NCBI RefSeq assembly: GCF_011046245.1
Contig: NZ_CP049241.1
Span: 3,302,001 to 3,366,000, forward strand
Reading direction: 5' to 3'
Source of the DNA: Allorhizobium pseudoryzae
Lineage (GTDB): Bacteria > Pseudomonadota > Alphaproteobacteria > Rhizobiales > Rhizobiaceae
Length of the DNA: 64,000 nucleotides
Shown one piece after another: positions 27,419 through 35,213 of the stretch (position 1 is the first letter of the stretch; each line of letters starts with the position of its first letter). The position numbers and the translations under genes were made by a program. Under the pieces are notes generated by a model. The model was not told the DNA's origin and searched no databases. It was given only the letters and a program-made list of their open reading frames with translations.

Positions 27419-28630
27419 ATGGATTTGCACTCGAAGGATCCCACGATGTCCGAACGGACGGACGGTGACTGCGGCCACCGGGAAGATATCCATTGGCCGT
27501 CGCTGATCGCTGCGATCTCCGCCATCAGCGCCGTCGGTATTGCCATCGGTCTTGGTCTGCCGCTGCTCAGCATCATTCTGGAAAAGCGCGGCATCTCCTC
27601 GACGTTGATCGGTCTCAACTCGGCCATGGCGGGCGTTGCCGCCATGATCGCCGCCCCGATCACCACCAAGCTCGCGCATGATTTCGGCGTTGCGCGCACC
27701 ATGCTCTGGGCGGTCGTCATTTCCGCCATCAGCGCACTCGGCTTTTACTATGCCAAAGACTTCTGGATGTGGTTTCCCTTGCGTGTCGCCTTCCATGGCG
27801 CCACCACCACGCTGTTCATCCTCTCCGAATTCTGGATCAATGCCGCCGCACCGCCGAAACGGCGCGGACTGGTGCTCGGCATCTACGCGACCGTACTTGC
27901 GGTCGGGTTTGCGATGGGGCCGCTGATCTTTTCCGCCATCGGCAGCGAAGGCATCCTGCCGTTTCTCATTGGCGCGGCCGCGATCATGCTGGCCTTCGTG
28001 CCGATCTATATTGCGCGCGGCGAAAGCCCGGCGCTGGACGAAAAACCGCAGAAACATTTTCTGCGGTATGTCTATCTCGTTCCGACCGCCACCGCCGCCG
28101 TCTTCGTGTTCGGCGCCGTGGAAGCCGGCGGGCTTTCGCTGTTTCCGGTCTATGCCAACCGCTCCGGCCTCGACGAGTCGCATGCGGCCTTGCTGCTGAC
28201 GGTGATGGGCATCGGCAACATGGTCTTCCAGATCCCGTTCGGCATGATCTCCGACAAGCTGAAGGACCGGCGCCCAATGCTGTTCATGATGGCCGTGGCG
28301 GGCCTTGCAGGGGCGCTGGCGCTGCCGTTCCTCATCGAGCACTGGTGGCTGATGGCGGGGCTGCTGCTCGTCTGGGGCGGCTGTGTGTCCGGCCTCTACA
28401 CCGTCGGTCTCGCGCATCTCGGGTCCCGACTCACCGGTTCGGACCTGGCGGCCGCCAATGCCGCCTTTGTCTTCTGTTATGCGGTCGGCACGGTGGCCGG
28501 TCCGCAGGCCATTGGCGCGGCCATCGACATCACCGGAAACAACGGCTTTGCCTATGCACTGGCGGGCTTCTTTGGCCTTTATGTGCTGATATCCATCGGC
28601 CGGATGCTTTTCGGGCGAGAACGGACTTGA
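27419..28630 (+). CDS. MFS transporter (YcaD-like)
   Basis: A 403-residue major facilitator protein with about twelve hydrophobic segments. The N-terminal half has GLGLPLLSIILEKRGISSTLIGLNSAM and MAAPITTKL-type loops; the inter-half loop (GESPALDEKPQKHF) is at about residue 200; the second half has the conserved VYANRSGLDESHAALLLTVMGIGNMVFQIPFGMISDKL, closely like YcaD-type transporters. The substrate is unknown. ATG 27419 directly follows the NUDIX stop; ATG 27446 (MSERTDG) is an equally good alternative start. A weak 7-bp hairpin lies after the stop (28638-28660). Confidence 0.85.
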   Translation: MDLHSKDPTMSERTDGDCGHREDIHWPSLIAAISAISAVGIAIGLGLPLLSIILEKRGISSTLIGLNSAMAGVAAMIAAPITTKLAHDFGVARTMLWAVVISAISALGFYYAKDFWMWFPLRVAFHGATTTLFILSEFWINAAAPPKRRGLVLGIYATVLAVGFAMGPLIFSAIGSEGILPFLIGAAAIMLAFVPIYIARGESPALDEKPQKHFLRYVYLVPTATAAVFVFGAVEAGGLSLFPVYANRSGLDESHAALLLTVMGIGNMVFQIPFGMISDKLKDRRPMLFMMAVAGLAGALALPFLIEHWWLMAGLLLVWGGCVSGLYTVGLAHLGSRLTGSDLAAANAAFVFCYAVGTVAGPQAIGAAIDITGNNGFAYALAGFFGLYVLISIGRMLFGRERT

Positions 28631-28722
28631 CTTTTCAGGCGCGATTTGTAGTTTCGCGCCAGATTTCGCCGTGGACAGCTCAGGCGTCCGCGGCTTGATT
28701 TTTATTTAGAGGCAGGAAGACC

Positions 28723-28890
28723 ATGGCGAAAGCTACGACCATCAAGATCAAGCTGCTGTCGACGGCCGATACCGGTTTCTTCTACGTCACGACGAAGAAC
28801 AGCCGTACGATGACGGACAAGATGACGAAGACCAAGTACGACCCGATTGCGAAGAAGCACGTCGAGTTCAAGGAAACCAAGATCAAGTAA
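28723..28890 (+). CDS. rpmG: 50S ribosomal protein L33
   Basis: A 55-residue ribosomal protein of the large subunit, too short for many gene callers. It begins [20 protein letters not shown] and continues with [20 protein letters not shown] and a basic C-terminus. It has none of the paired cysteines of the zinc-binding (C+) L33 form, so it is the C- paralogue typical of rhizobia. GAGGCAGGAAG ahead of the ATG supplies a ribosome-binding site, and a textbook terminator follows 20 bases after the stop. Confidence 0.96.
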   Translation: MAKATTIKIKLLSTADTGFFYVTTKNSRTMTDKMTKTKYDPIAKKHVEFKETKIK

Positions 28891-28910
28891 ACTTGATCGC
28901 AGTTCCAGTT

Positions 28911-28946
28911 AAAGGCGCGGCACCTGATCGGTTCCGCGCCTTTTTT
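28911..28946 (+). terminator. Rho-independent terminator of rpmG
   Basis: A perfect 10-bp stem (AAAGGCGCGG at 28911-28920 with CCGCGCCTTT at 28934-28943) encloses 13 bases and continues into a run of T (28941-28946). Confidence 0.93.
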
Positions 28947-29587
28947 GTTTGGATTGCACGGTAGACGGATAGCACACCCCAAGCGACCCGACAGCCCGGA
29001 CGTGCTCCGCATCGCAGGCGAAGGCGATGTTCGTTGGTCTGCAGCAGACCGATCAGCGCGTGAAAAGACGAGTGGAAGATGACGGATTGGGCGCCGGTTT
29101 CGGGGGCCGGTCGGCATGCAAGGCGGCACGAGGAACCGCGTATTTGCACACCGACCGACCGACCCCACGACCCAGGAGATGCGGCGGACCTGAGCATCAT
29201 GGGGTATCTGGTGTTCCAGACGGAACAGCTTGGCTGTCGCTAAACTTGCGTAAAACCTTTCAAAAATCAACCTATTCTTAACCCAACGCCCAGAAGTCGT
29301 GCGCCATGGTTAAAATTTGCGCTGAGACAACTGTGCATAAGTGAGCAACATTCAGTAAATGCATACCGTAGAGTGTAGATGCGTCGGTTTACACTGGTCG
29401 ACCGGTAAAGCTTCGACAGCGGACGTTCACGCGGGATCGGGCTCGAATCAAAAGTTCGACCATGCTGAGATCGCACGGAAGTCTCCTCGTCGCTCCATCG
29501 CTGCACTATAACTTGAACTGAGTGACAAGGCGGTGACCGCACGAGCGGATTTACTTCATCCCACGCATGGATGCATTGGACGCGACA
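28947..29587. other. Long intergenic region between rpmG and pleD
   Basis: A 641-base gap downstream of both neighbours. Frames exist on both strands but none shows a recognisable product or ribosome-binding site. The second half (29220-29520) is clearly AT-richer than the surroundings. Visible items: a palindrome GGTCTGCAGCAGACC at 29036-29050 and ATGGTTAA at 29306-29313, which on the minus strand is TTAACCAT, the CtrA half-site consensus. An unannotated small RNA is possible; no clear terminator was found. Confidence 0.5.
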
Positions 29588-30955
29588 TCACGCCGCAGCA
29601 GCGACGACACGGTTCCTACCGCTGTTTTTCGCCTCGTACAGCGCCCTGTCCGCCTGCTTTAAAAGTTGCTCGGGCGTTTCCACGCCCGGCACGTTGGTGG
29701 CGATTCCAAGCGAGGCGGTGATGTTGAGCGCAACGTCTGTCCCGGGCAGCGCAAACGGCGTCCGTTCGATGATGTCGCGCAGGCGCTCGGCAATCATGGC
29801 GGCCGCCGCCCCATCGGTATCCGGCATCACCACGACGAATTCCTCGCCGCCGTAACGGCAACCGAGATCGGCGCCCCGCACCGTCGAGCGGATGCGACGG
29901 GCGAACTCCTTCAGCACTTCATCGCCGGCATCGTGGCCATAGGTGTCATTGACCTGCTTGAACCGGTCGATATCCGTGATGCAGACCGACAGTGACCGGC
30001 CCCGGGCCGCCGCACGGTTGAACAGCGTCTTCAGATGGTTGTCGAGATAACGGCGGTTGTGGAGACCCGTGAGGCCGTCGGTGACGGCCAGCTCGATGGT
30101 CTGGCGCACGCTCGAGCGCAGCCGGTCATTGTAGCGTTTGCGTTTGATCTGGGTCAGCGTGCGCGCCACCAGTTCGTTCGGGTCGAGCGGGCGCACGATG
30201 TAGTCGTTGACGCCGAGATCGAGCGCCCGGACGATAAGATCCTCGTCCCCCAGTTCCGTTGCCAGCAACAGCGGCAGAAAACGCGTCCGCTCCAGCTGGC
30301 GCAGTTGCGCGCACAGCCGCAAGGGGTCGTATTGATCGAGGGTCCCATTGATGATGACGAGATCGAACGGGTTTTCCGCCGCCTCGAATACCGCAGCCTG
30401 CGGGTCCGACATGGCGGTCACGTCGGCAACCGGCTTCAAGGCCTTGATGATGCGCTCCTGCGAGCTGGCGCGTCCGTCGATGAGAAGCACCTGCCCTGGC
30501 GCATCCAGGCTGTCCATGCGCAGGTAGTCCTCGAAACCGATGTGGCGCGCCGTCTCGGCACGAATGCGCAGTTCGTCGCTCAGGGTCTTCAGGCGAACCA
30601 GGCTTTTGACCCGCGACACAAGCTGCAGGTCGTTGACCGGCTTGGTGAGGAAATCGTCGGCGCCGGCCTTCAGGCCACGCACACGGTCGGCGGGCTGGTC
30701 GAGGGCGGTCACCATGACGACCGGAATGTGCGCGGTCTTCGGATCGGCCTTCAGGCGCTCGCAGACCTCGAACCCGTCCATGCCGGGCATCATGATATCG
30801 AGGAGGATGATGTCCACATGGGTGTTGGCGACGATATCGAGCGCCTTGTATCCATCGTCGGCTGTCAGAACGTCGAAATATTCCGCCAGAAGCCGGGCTT
30901 CCAGCAGCTTGACGTTCGCCGGAATGTCATCGACGACGAGGATCCGCGCTGTCAT
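29588..30955 (-). CDS. pleD: Response regulator / diguanylate cyclase PleD
   Basis: A 455-residue protein with two receiver domains and a GGDEF domain that makes cyclic di-GMP from two GTP. Receiver 1 (residues 1-120) carries the phosphoacceptor D53 in IILLDIMMPGMDGFE and the DD pair D9-D10; receiver 2 (about 150-275) lacks the usual acceptor context and serves as a dimerisation adaptor. The catalytic motif GGEEF is at 369-373, and the product-inhibition site R360-G-A-D363 lies exactly five residues ahead. This is the PleD architecture that controls pole development and the motile-to-sessile switch in Caulobacter. It follows divK by 16 bases. Confidence 0.97.
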   Translation of the reverse strand: MTARILVVDDIPANVKLLEARLLAEYFDVLTADDGYKALDIVANTHVDIILLDIMMPGMDGFEVCERLKADPKTAHIPVVMVTALDQPADRVRGLKAGADDFLTKPVNDLQLVSRVKSLVRLKTLSDELRIRAETARHIGFEDYLRMDSLDAPGQVLLIDGRASSQERIIKALKPVADVTAMSDPQAAVFEAAENPFDLVIINGTLDQYDPLRLCAQLRQLERTRFLPLLLATELGDEDLIVRALDLGVNDYIVRPLDPNELVARTLTQIKRKRYNDRLRSSVRQTIELAVTDGLTGLHNRRYLDNHLKTLFNRAAARGRSLSVCITDIDRFKQVNDTYGHDAGDEVLKEFARRIRSTVRGADLGCRYGGEEFVVVMPDTDGAAAAMIAERLRDIIERTPFALPGTDVALNITASLGIATNVPGVETPEQLLKQADRALYEAKNSGRNRVVAAAA

Positions 30956-30971
30956 CGCTCACCGCTCCCGC

Positions 30972-31343
30972 TCATGCGTCGCCCAGGTAGGTCTTGATCG
31001 TCTCGATGAATTTCGGCACGGAAATCGGCTTCGACACATAGGCCTCGCAGCCGCCCTGACGGATCCGTTCCTCGTCGCCCTTCATGGCAAAAGCGGTGAC
31101 GGCGACGACGGGGATGACATGCAGCTCGTCGTCTTCTTTCAGCCACTTTGTGACTTCAAGACCGGAGACCTCGGGCAACTGGATATCCATCAGGATGAGA
31201 TCGGGCCGGTGCTTGCGCGCCAGATCGAGCGCTTCCATTCCGTTGCGCGTCTGAATGGTCGTGTACCCGGAGGCTTCGATCAGATCGCGGAAGAGCTTCA
31301 TGTTGAGCTCGTTGTCTTCGACAATCATCACCCTCTTGGGCAT
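30972..31343 (-). CDS. divK: Single-domain response regulator DivK
   Basis: A 123-residue receiver-only protein, near identical in pattern to Caulobacter Div[43 protein letters not shown] with phosphoacceptor D53, [29 protein letters not shown]. It relays signals from the DivJ and PleC kinases to DivL and CckA and so controls CtrA activity and asymmetric division. ATG 31343 is chosen over GTG 31349 because AAGGAT lies about 9 bases ahead of it and the homologues begin M-x-K-K-V. Transcribed with pleD; divergent from the DUF3572 gene. Confidence 0.97.
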   Translation of the reverse strand: MPKRVMIVEDNELNMKLFRDLIEASGYTTIQTRNGMEALDLARKHRPDLILMDIQLPEVSGLEVTKWLKEDDELHVIPVVAVTAFAMKGDEERIRQGGCEAYVSKPISVPKFIETIKTYLGDA

Positions 31344-31371
31344 CGGCACATCCTTAAATCCTGCCTTGTCA

Positions 31372-31396
31372 GCAACCTACCGGTATATAAGGTTGC
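31372..31396. promoter_or_regulatory. Inverted repeat in the divergent divK promoter region
   Basis: GCAACCT (31372-31378) and AGGTTGC (31390-31396) form a 7-bp inverted repeat with an 11-base centre containing TATATA, which on the minus strand reads TTATAT, a -10 candidate for divK. The dyad could be an operator or simply a hairpin in the leader. Confidence 0.35.
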
Positions 31397-31469
31397 AGGA
31401 GGCCGATTCCATCATCAGCTATCGCGACACTAGAGCCATTTGGTTGAGGAAAAGGAAATTTATCACCGC

Positions 31470-31778
31470 ATGCTCCCCGACCCAAGAAAATCGCACGCCC
31501 TTCCGGCCCCGGACGAGACCGCAGCCGCCATTCTGCAATGGCTGGCCGGCGAGCCCGACATGCTGGGTCGTTTCCTGGCGCTTTCCGGCGTGCAGCCGAC
31601 CCAGATGCGCAGCGCCGTGAACGATCCGGGCTTTCTAGCGGGCATGGTCGATTTCGTGATGGCGCATGAACCGACGCTGATGACCTTCTGCGAGGCGAGC
31701 CAGTGGAAACCCGAGGCGGTGGTGCTGGCCTGGCATCACTACTCCGGTCCAGGCCTCGATTCCGGGCAGAGCGGATGA
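31470..31778 (+). CDS. DUF3572 family protein
   Basis: A 102-residue protein of the DUF3572 family found downstream of divK in Rhizobiales. Recognisable segments are AAAILQWLAGEPDMLGRFLALSGV, the family pattern, and GFLAGMVDFVMAHEPTLMTFCEASQWKPE. It is mostly helical, with no signal or membrane segment; function unknown. ATG 31470 is chosen since AAAGGAAA lies about 11 bases upstream; a TTG at 31440 would add ten residues. The stop overlaps the next start (ATGA), so it is coupled to the HAD gene. Confidence 0.83.
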   Translation: MLPDPRKSHALPAPDETAAAILQWLAGEPDMLGRFLALSGVQPTQMRSAVNDPGFLAGMVDFVMAHEPTLMTFCEASQWKPEAVVLAWHHYSGPGLDSGQSG

Positions 31779-32419
31779 GCGACATCGTGGACATTGCGCA
31801 TGTGCGCCTCAACGACCGGCCGCTCGTCGTGTGCGACGTGGATGACGTGGTGCTGGAATTCCTGATGCCCTTCCAGCGGTTTCTGGACAGTCTTGGCCAT
31901 CGGCTGGAGCCCCGCTCCTATCGACTGCACGGCAACATCATCTCCACCATCGACCAGCAGCCGCTGGCGGACAGTCTCGTGACCCAGTTGATCCTCGATT
32001 TCTTCGAGGCACAGGAAGACTGGCAGACGCCGTTCGGCAATGCCGTCACCAGCCTGAAGGCACTTGGCACGCAAGCCGACGTGGTGTTCCTCACCGCCAT
32101 GCCGCCGCGCTATACCGAGATGCGCCGACGTCTGCTCGACCGGCTCGACCTCACCTTTCCGCTTCTTGCCACCGAAAGCCCGAAGGGGCCGGTGGTGCGG
32201 CAGATGCATGGCCGCCGCGACCTTCCCCTGGCCTTCATCGACGACATGGTGCACAACCACGTGTCCGTGGCCGACAGCGTGCCGGAATGCCTGCTGGTGC
32301 ACCTGATGCCGCAATCCGACATGCACAAGCATGCCCCCAAACCCGGACCGCATGTGGTGCAGGTGGCGGACTGGCACGCGGCGGAACGTGAGATCGAACG
32401 TCACTTCTTCGGCGCCTGA
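31775..32419 (+). CDS. HAD superfamily hydrolase-like protein
   Basis: A 214-residue protein with the four HAD motifs in order: motif I LVVCDVDDVVLEF with D21 and D23, motif II VVFLTAMPPR (threonine), motif III lysine in ATESPKGPVVRQM, and motif IV LAFIDDMVHN with the aspartate pair. This is enough for a phosphatase-type active site; the substrate is unknown. An insertion between motifs I and II (about residues 35-85) acts as the cap. It is coupled to the DUF3572 gene by an ATGA overlap and ends about 110 bases before dinB. Confidence 0.8.
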   Translation: MSDIVDIAHVRLNDRPLVVCDVDDVVLEFLMPFQRFLDSLGHRLEPRSYRLHGNIISTIDQQPLADSLVTQLILDFFEAQEDWQTPFGNAVTSLKALGTQADVVFLTAMPPRYTEMRRRLLDRLDLTFPLLATESPKGPVVRQMHGRRDLPLAFIDDMVHNHVSVADSVPECLLVHLMPQSDMHKHAPKPGPHVVQVADWHAAEREIERHFFGA

Positions 32420-32471
32420 GCCACAACACCCGATAATTGCGCGGCAAGTGCTGGCCTTAGCGCAACGGCGC

Positions 32472-32522
32472 TTGTAACGGCCCCCAGCCGGAATTATGGT
32501 GGGCTTCGTTCAACCTTTGTTC
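32472..32522 (+). promoter_or_regulatory. dinB promoter with LexA (SOS) box
   Basis: TTGTAA (32472-32477), 17 bases, TATGGT (32495-32500) form a promoter, and GTTCAACCTTTGTTC (32508-32522) is an exact GTTC-N7-GTTC alphaproteobacterial LexA box covering the predicted start of transcription. Repression and damage induction of dinB follow from this layout. Confidence 0.75.
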
Positions 32523-32528
32523 CGCGCC

Positions 32529-33821
32529 ATGTCCTCCTCTGCCGCCTATGATCCAGGCTTCTGTCGTGACTGCCTGACCGGCCAGCCGGACGGCCGGCGC
32601 CGTTGCCGTGCCTGCGGCAGCCCGCGACTTCTCTACCACAAGGCGCTCTACGACCTGTCGATTGCCCATATCGACTGTGACGCCTTTTATGCCTCCGTGG
32701 AAAAGCGCGACAATCCGGACCTGGCCGACAAGCCGGTCATCATCGGCGGCGGCAAACGCGGGGTCGTCTCCACCGCCTGCTACATCGCCCGCATCAGCGG
32801 CGTGCGCTCGGCCATGCCGATGTTCAAGGCGCTGGAGGCCTGCCCGGATGCGGTCGTGATCCGCCCCAACATGGAGAAATATGTCGCCGTCGGACGTCAG
32901 GTCAGAACGATGTTCCAGGAGTTGACGCCGCTCGTGCAGCCGCTCTCCATCGACGAGGCCTTCCTCGATCTTTCCGGGACCGAACGCCTGCATCATGATC
33001 CGCCCGCCCGTATTCTCGCCAAACTCGTGCGGCGGGTGGAAAACGAGATCGGCATCACGCTGTCGGTCGGCCTCTCCTATTGCAAGTTCCTGGCCAAGGT
33101 CGCGTCTGATCTGCAGAAGCCGCGCGGCTTTTCGGTGATCGGGCAGGAGGAGGCGCTGAGTTTCCTGGCGCCACGGCCCGTGACGACGATCTGGGGCGTC
33201 GGCAAGGCCTTTGCGACAACCCTGCAGGCCGATGGCATCCGCACCATCGGGCAGTTGCAGGGAATGCAGGAAGGCGACCTGATGCGCCGCTACGGCACCA
33301 TGGGGCAGCGCCTCTTTCGGTTGTCGCGCGGCATCGACGACAGAAACGTGCATCCCAACGATCCGGCAAAAAGCGTCTCGGCAGAAACGACCTTCTTCGA
33401 CGATATTTCCCGCCACGAGGATCTCGTTCCCATCCTGCGCGCCCTATCGGAAAAGGTCTCGCACCGGCTGAAGAAACAGGAGATTGCCGGCCAGACCGTC
33501 GTTCTGAAACTGAAGACCGCCGACTTCAAGAGCCGCACGCGCAACCGCCGGCTGGAGGACCCGACGCAACTTGCCGACCGGATCTTCCGCACCGGGCTGA
33601 ACCTTCTGGAAAAGGAGACCGATGGCACGAAATTCCGCCTGATCGGCATCGGCGTGACGGATCTTTGCGATCCCGCCCGCGCCGATCCGCCCGATCTCGT
33701 GGATCCGCAGGCCGCCCGCCGGGCCGCTGCCGAGGCCGCCATGGACCGGCTGCGCGACAAGTTCGGCAAGGCGGCAGTGGAGACCGGTTTCACCTTCGGC
33801 AATCAGAGGAAGGCAACATGA
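32529..33821 (+). CDS. dinB: DNA polymerase IV (Y-family, translesion)
   Basis: A 430-residue Y-family polymerase for translesion synthesis. The catalytic palm carries [19 protein letters not shown] and [14 protein letters not shown] with the metal-binding Asp and Glu residues; [20 protein letters not shown] and the thumb HhH ([17 protein letters not shown]) follow, then the little-finger domain. An N-terminal extension holds C12-x2-C15-x10-C26-x2-C29, a probable zinc ribbon not present in E. coli DinB. ATG 32529 is chosen because the upstream in-frame ATG at 32496 lies inside the -10 box and ahead of the SOS box, so it would not be in the mRNA. Confidence 0.94.
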   Translation: MSSSAAYDPGFCRDCLTGQPDGRRRCRACGSPRLLYHKALYDLSIAHIDCDAFYASVEKRDNPDLADKPVIIGGGKRGVVSTACYIARISGVRSAMPMFKALEACPDAVVIRPNMEKYVAVGRQVRTMFQELTPLVQPLSIDEAFLDLSGTERLHHDPPARILAKLVRRVENEIGITLSVGLSYCKFLAKVASDLQKPRGFSVIGQEEALSFLAPRPVTTIWGVGKAFATTLQADGIRTIGQLQGMQEGDLMRRYGTMGQRLFRLSRGIDDRNVHPNDPAKSVSAETTFFDDISRHEDLVPILRALSEKVSHRLKKQEIAGQTVVLKLKTADFKSRTRNRRLEDPTQLADRIFRTGLNLLEKETDGTKFRLIGIGVTDLCDPARADPPDLVDPQAARRAAAEAAMDRLRDKFGKAAVETGFTFGNQRKAT

Positions 33822-33931
33822 TGAGGGATCACGTTTTCGCGAGGAGCGGCCAGAACGAACATGCCTAAGCCTTCTTTAAACTTCCCCTCATATTCTTCCA
33901 GCCTTGGTACTGCGTATGGGGTTCTTGTGTC

Positions 33932-35185
33932 ATGTTGAAGCGTGCGGCGATCATCTTCGCTCTGATGTCCGGTTGTGCGACGACGGTCGCCGCCGCCGAC
34001 AGTGCACGAACCCTGCAGATCATCGTGTCGAAAGACAGCCAGTCGCTGGCCGTCTATGACGGCGGCACGGTGGTCGCCACGTCGAAGGTGTCCACCGGCA
34101 AGCAAGGCCATGACACGCCGACCGGCATCTTTTCCGTGCTGGAAAAGCGCAAGTACCACGAATCGAACATCTATTCGAATGCGCCAATGCCCTGGATGCA
34201 GCGGCTGACCTGGTCCGGCATTGCGCTGCATGAATCCAACAGCGTGCCGAATTATCCCGCCTCGCATGGCTGCGTGCGCCTGCCGGCGGCCTTTGCCAAA
34301 TCACTCTACCAGATGACCGCCCGCGGCGTGCATGTGATCATCAGCGACGAGACGGTGAGCCCGCAGCAGGTCGCGCATGCCGCCCTGTTTGCGCCGCCTG
34401 CCGAGCGACCTGCCGGCAATGTGCTGTCGGATGCCTCGCTGCGCCCCTCCTCCACCGACCATGCGGTGCGGCAGGTGGAGGTGGCGATGAACATGCCGAC
34501 CTCGCCGCTGCCGCTCCCCTTGCCGCAGGCGGAAACCTCCGCCGCCGAGGAACCGGCGCCGCTGCGCATCCTCATCACCCGCCGCAGCGACCGCGAGACG
34601 GTGGCCGACGTGCAGGCCATGCTGACGGAGCTCGGTTTCGATGCGGGTACCGCAGACGGGATCATCGGATCGAACACGCGCAGCGCCATCGACGCCTACA
34701 AGCGCTGGAAGGGTTTTGCGACCAAGGGCCCGGCGCTGACCGCCGAAATGCTCTCGGCGCTGTACGCCTCCAGCGGACGCGCCGAACCGCCGACCGGCCA
34801 GTTGATGATCCGCCAGGGCTTTCAGGAGGTTCTGTCCGAACCGATCGGCCTTGCCGAACCGGGCACCGCGCTCGGCACGCATTTCCTCACCGTGACGGCG
34901 GTGAACCGCGACAAGGGCACGGCGGACTGGCAGGGCCTCAGCCTCGACAACCACCTGACGGAGGCGACGCGCAATCGGCTCGGCATCACCGCGGATGCCG
35001 TCACCGGGCCGATGGCGCTGACGGCGGTGCTCGACCGCATCCATGTGCCCGACGAATTGCGTCAACGGATCAACGCGATGATCTCGACCGGCAGCTCGCT
35101 CACCATCTCCGACACCGGCGTCGGGCCTGAGACGACGAAGGGCACCGACTTCATCACCGTCACCCACAGGCCGCCGCGCGCCTAA
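33932..35185 (+). CDS. L,D-transpeptidase with peptidoglycan-binding domain
   Basis: A 417-residue exported YkuD-type enzyme that forms 3-3 cross-links in peptidoglycan or anchors proteins to it. The N-terminus is a signal peptide (MLKRAAIIFALMSGCATTVAA); MSGC is lipobox-like, so a lipoprotein is possible. The catalytic domain (about residues 27-140) has HESNSVPNYPASHGCVRLP with the nucleophile C114 and H112. A second domain at about 200-250 (VADVQAMLTELGFDAGTADGIIG) is a peptidoglycan-binding type 1 module. The C-terminal 130 residues are of unclear fold. Gene stands alone between dinB and the convergent dnaE. Confidence 0.92.
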   Translation: MLKRAAIIFALMSGCATTVAAADSARTLQIIVSKDSQSLAVYDGGTVVATSKVSTGKQGHDTPTGIFSVLEKRKYHESNIYSNAPMPWMQRLTWSGIALHESNSVPNYPASHGCVRLPAAFAKSLYQMTARGVHVIISDETVSPQQVAHAALFAPPAERPAGNVLSDASLRPSSTDHAVRQVEVAMNMPTSPLPLPLPQAETSAAEEPAPLRILITRRSDRETVADVQAMLTELGFDAGTADGIIGSNTRSAIDAYKRWKGFATKGPALTAEMLSALYASSGRAEPPTGQLMIRQGFQEVLSEPIGLAEPGTALGTHFLTVTAVNRDKGTADWQGLSLDNHLTEATRNRLGITADAVTGPMALTAVLDRIHVPDELRQRINAMISTGSSLTISDTGVGPETTKGTDFITVTHRPPRA

Positions 35186-35213
35186 GATTTTCGCACGGCG
35201 CTTTCGACAGGTC

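Noticed and set aside
29027..29281. 84-codon frame between rpmG and pleD
   Set aside because: No recognisable protein, no ribosome-binding site, and an opposite-strand frame of similar quality overlaps it.
31440..31470. TTG start for the DUF3572 gene
   Set aside because: ATG 31470 has a better ribosome-binding site and gives the usual family length.
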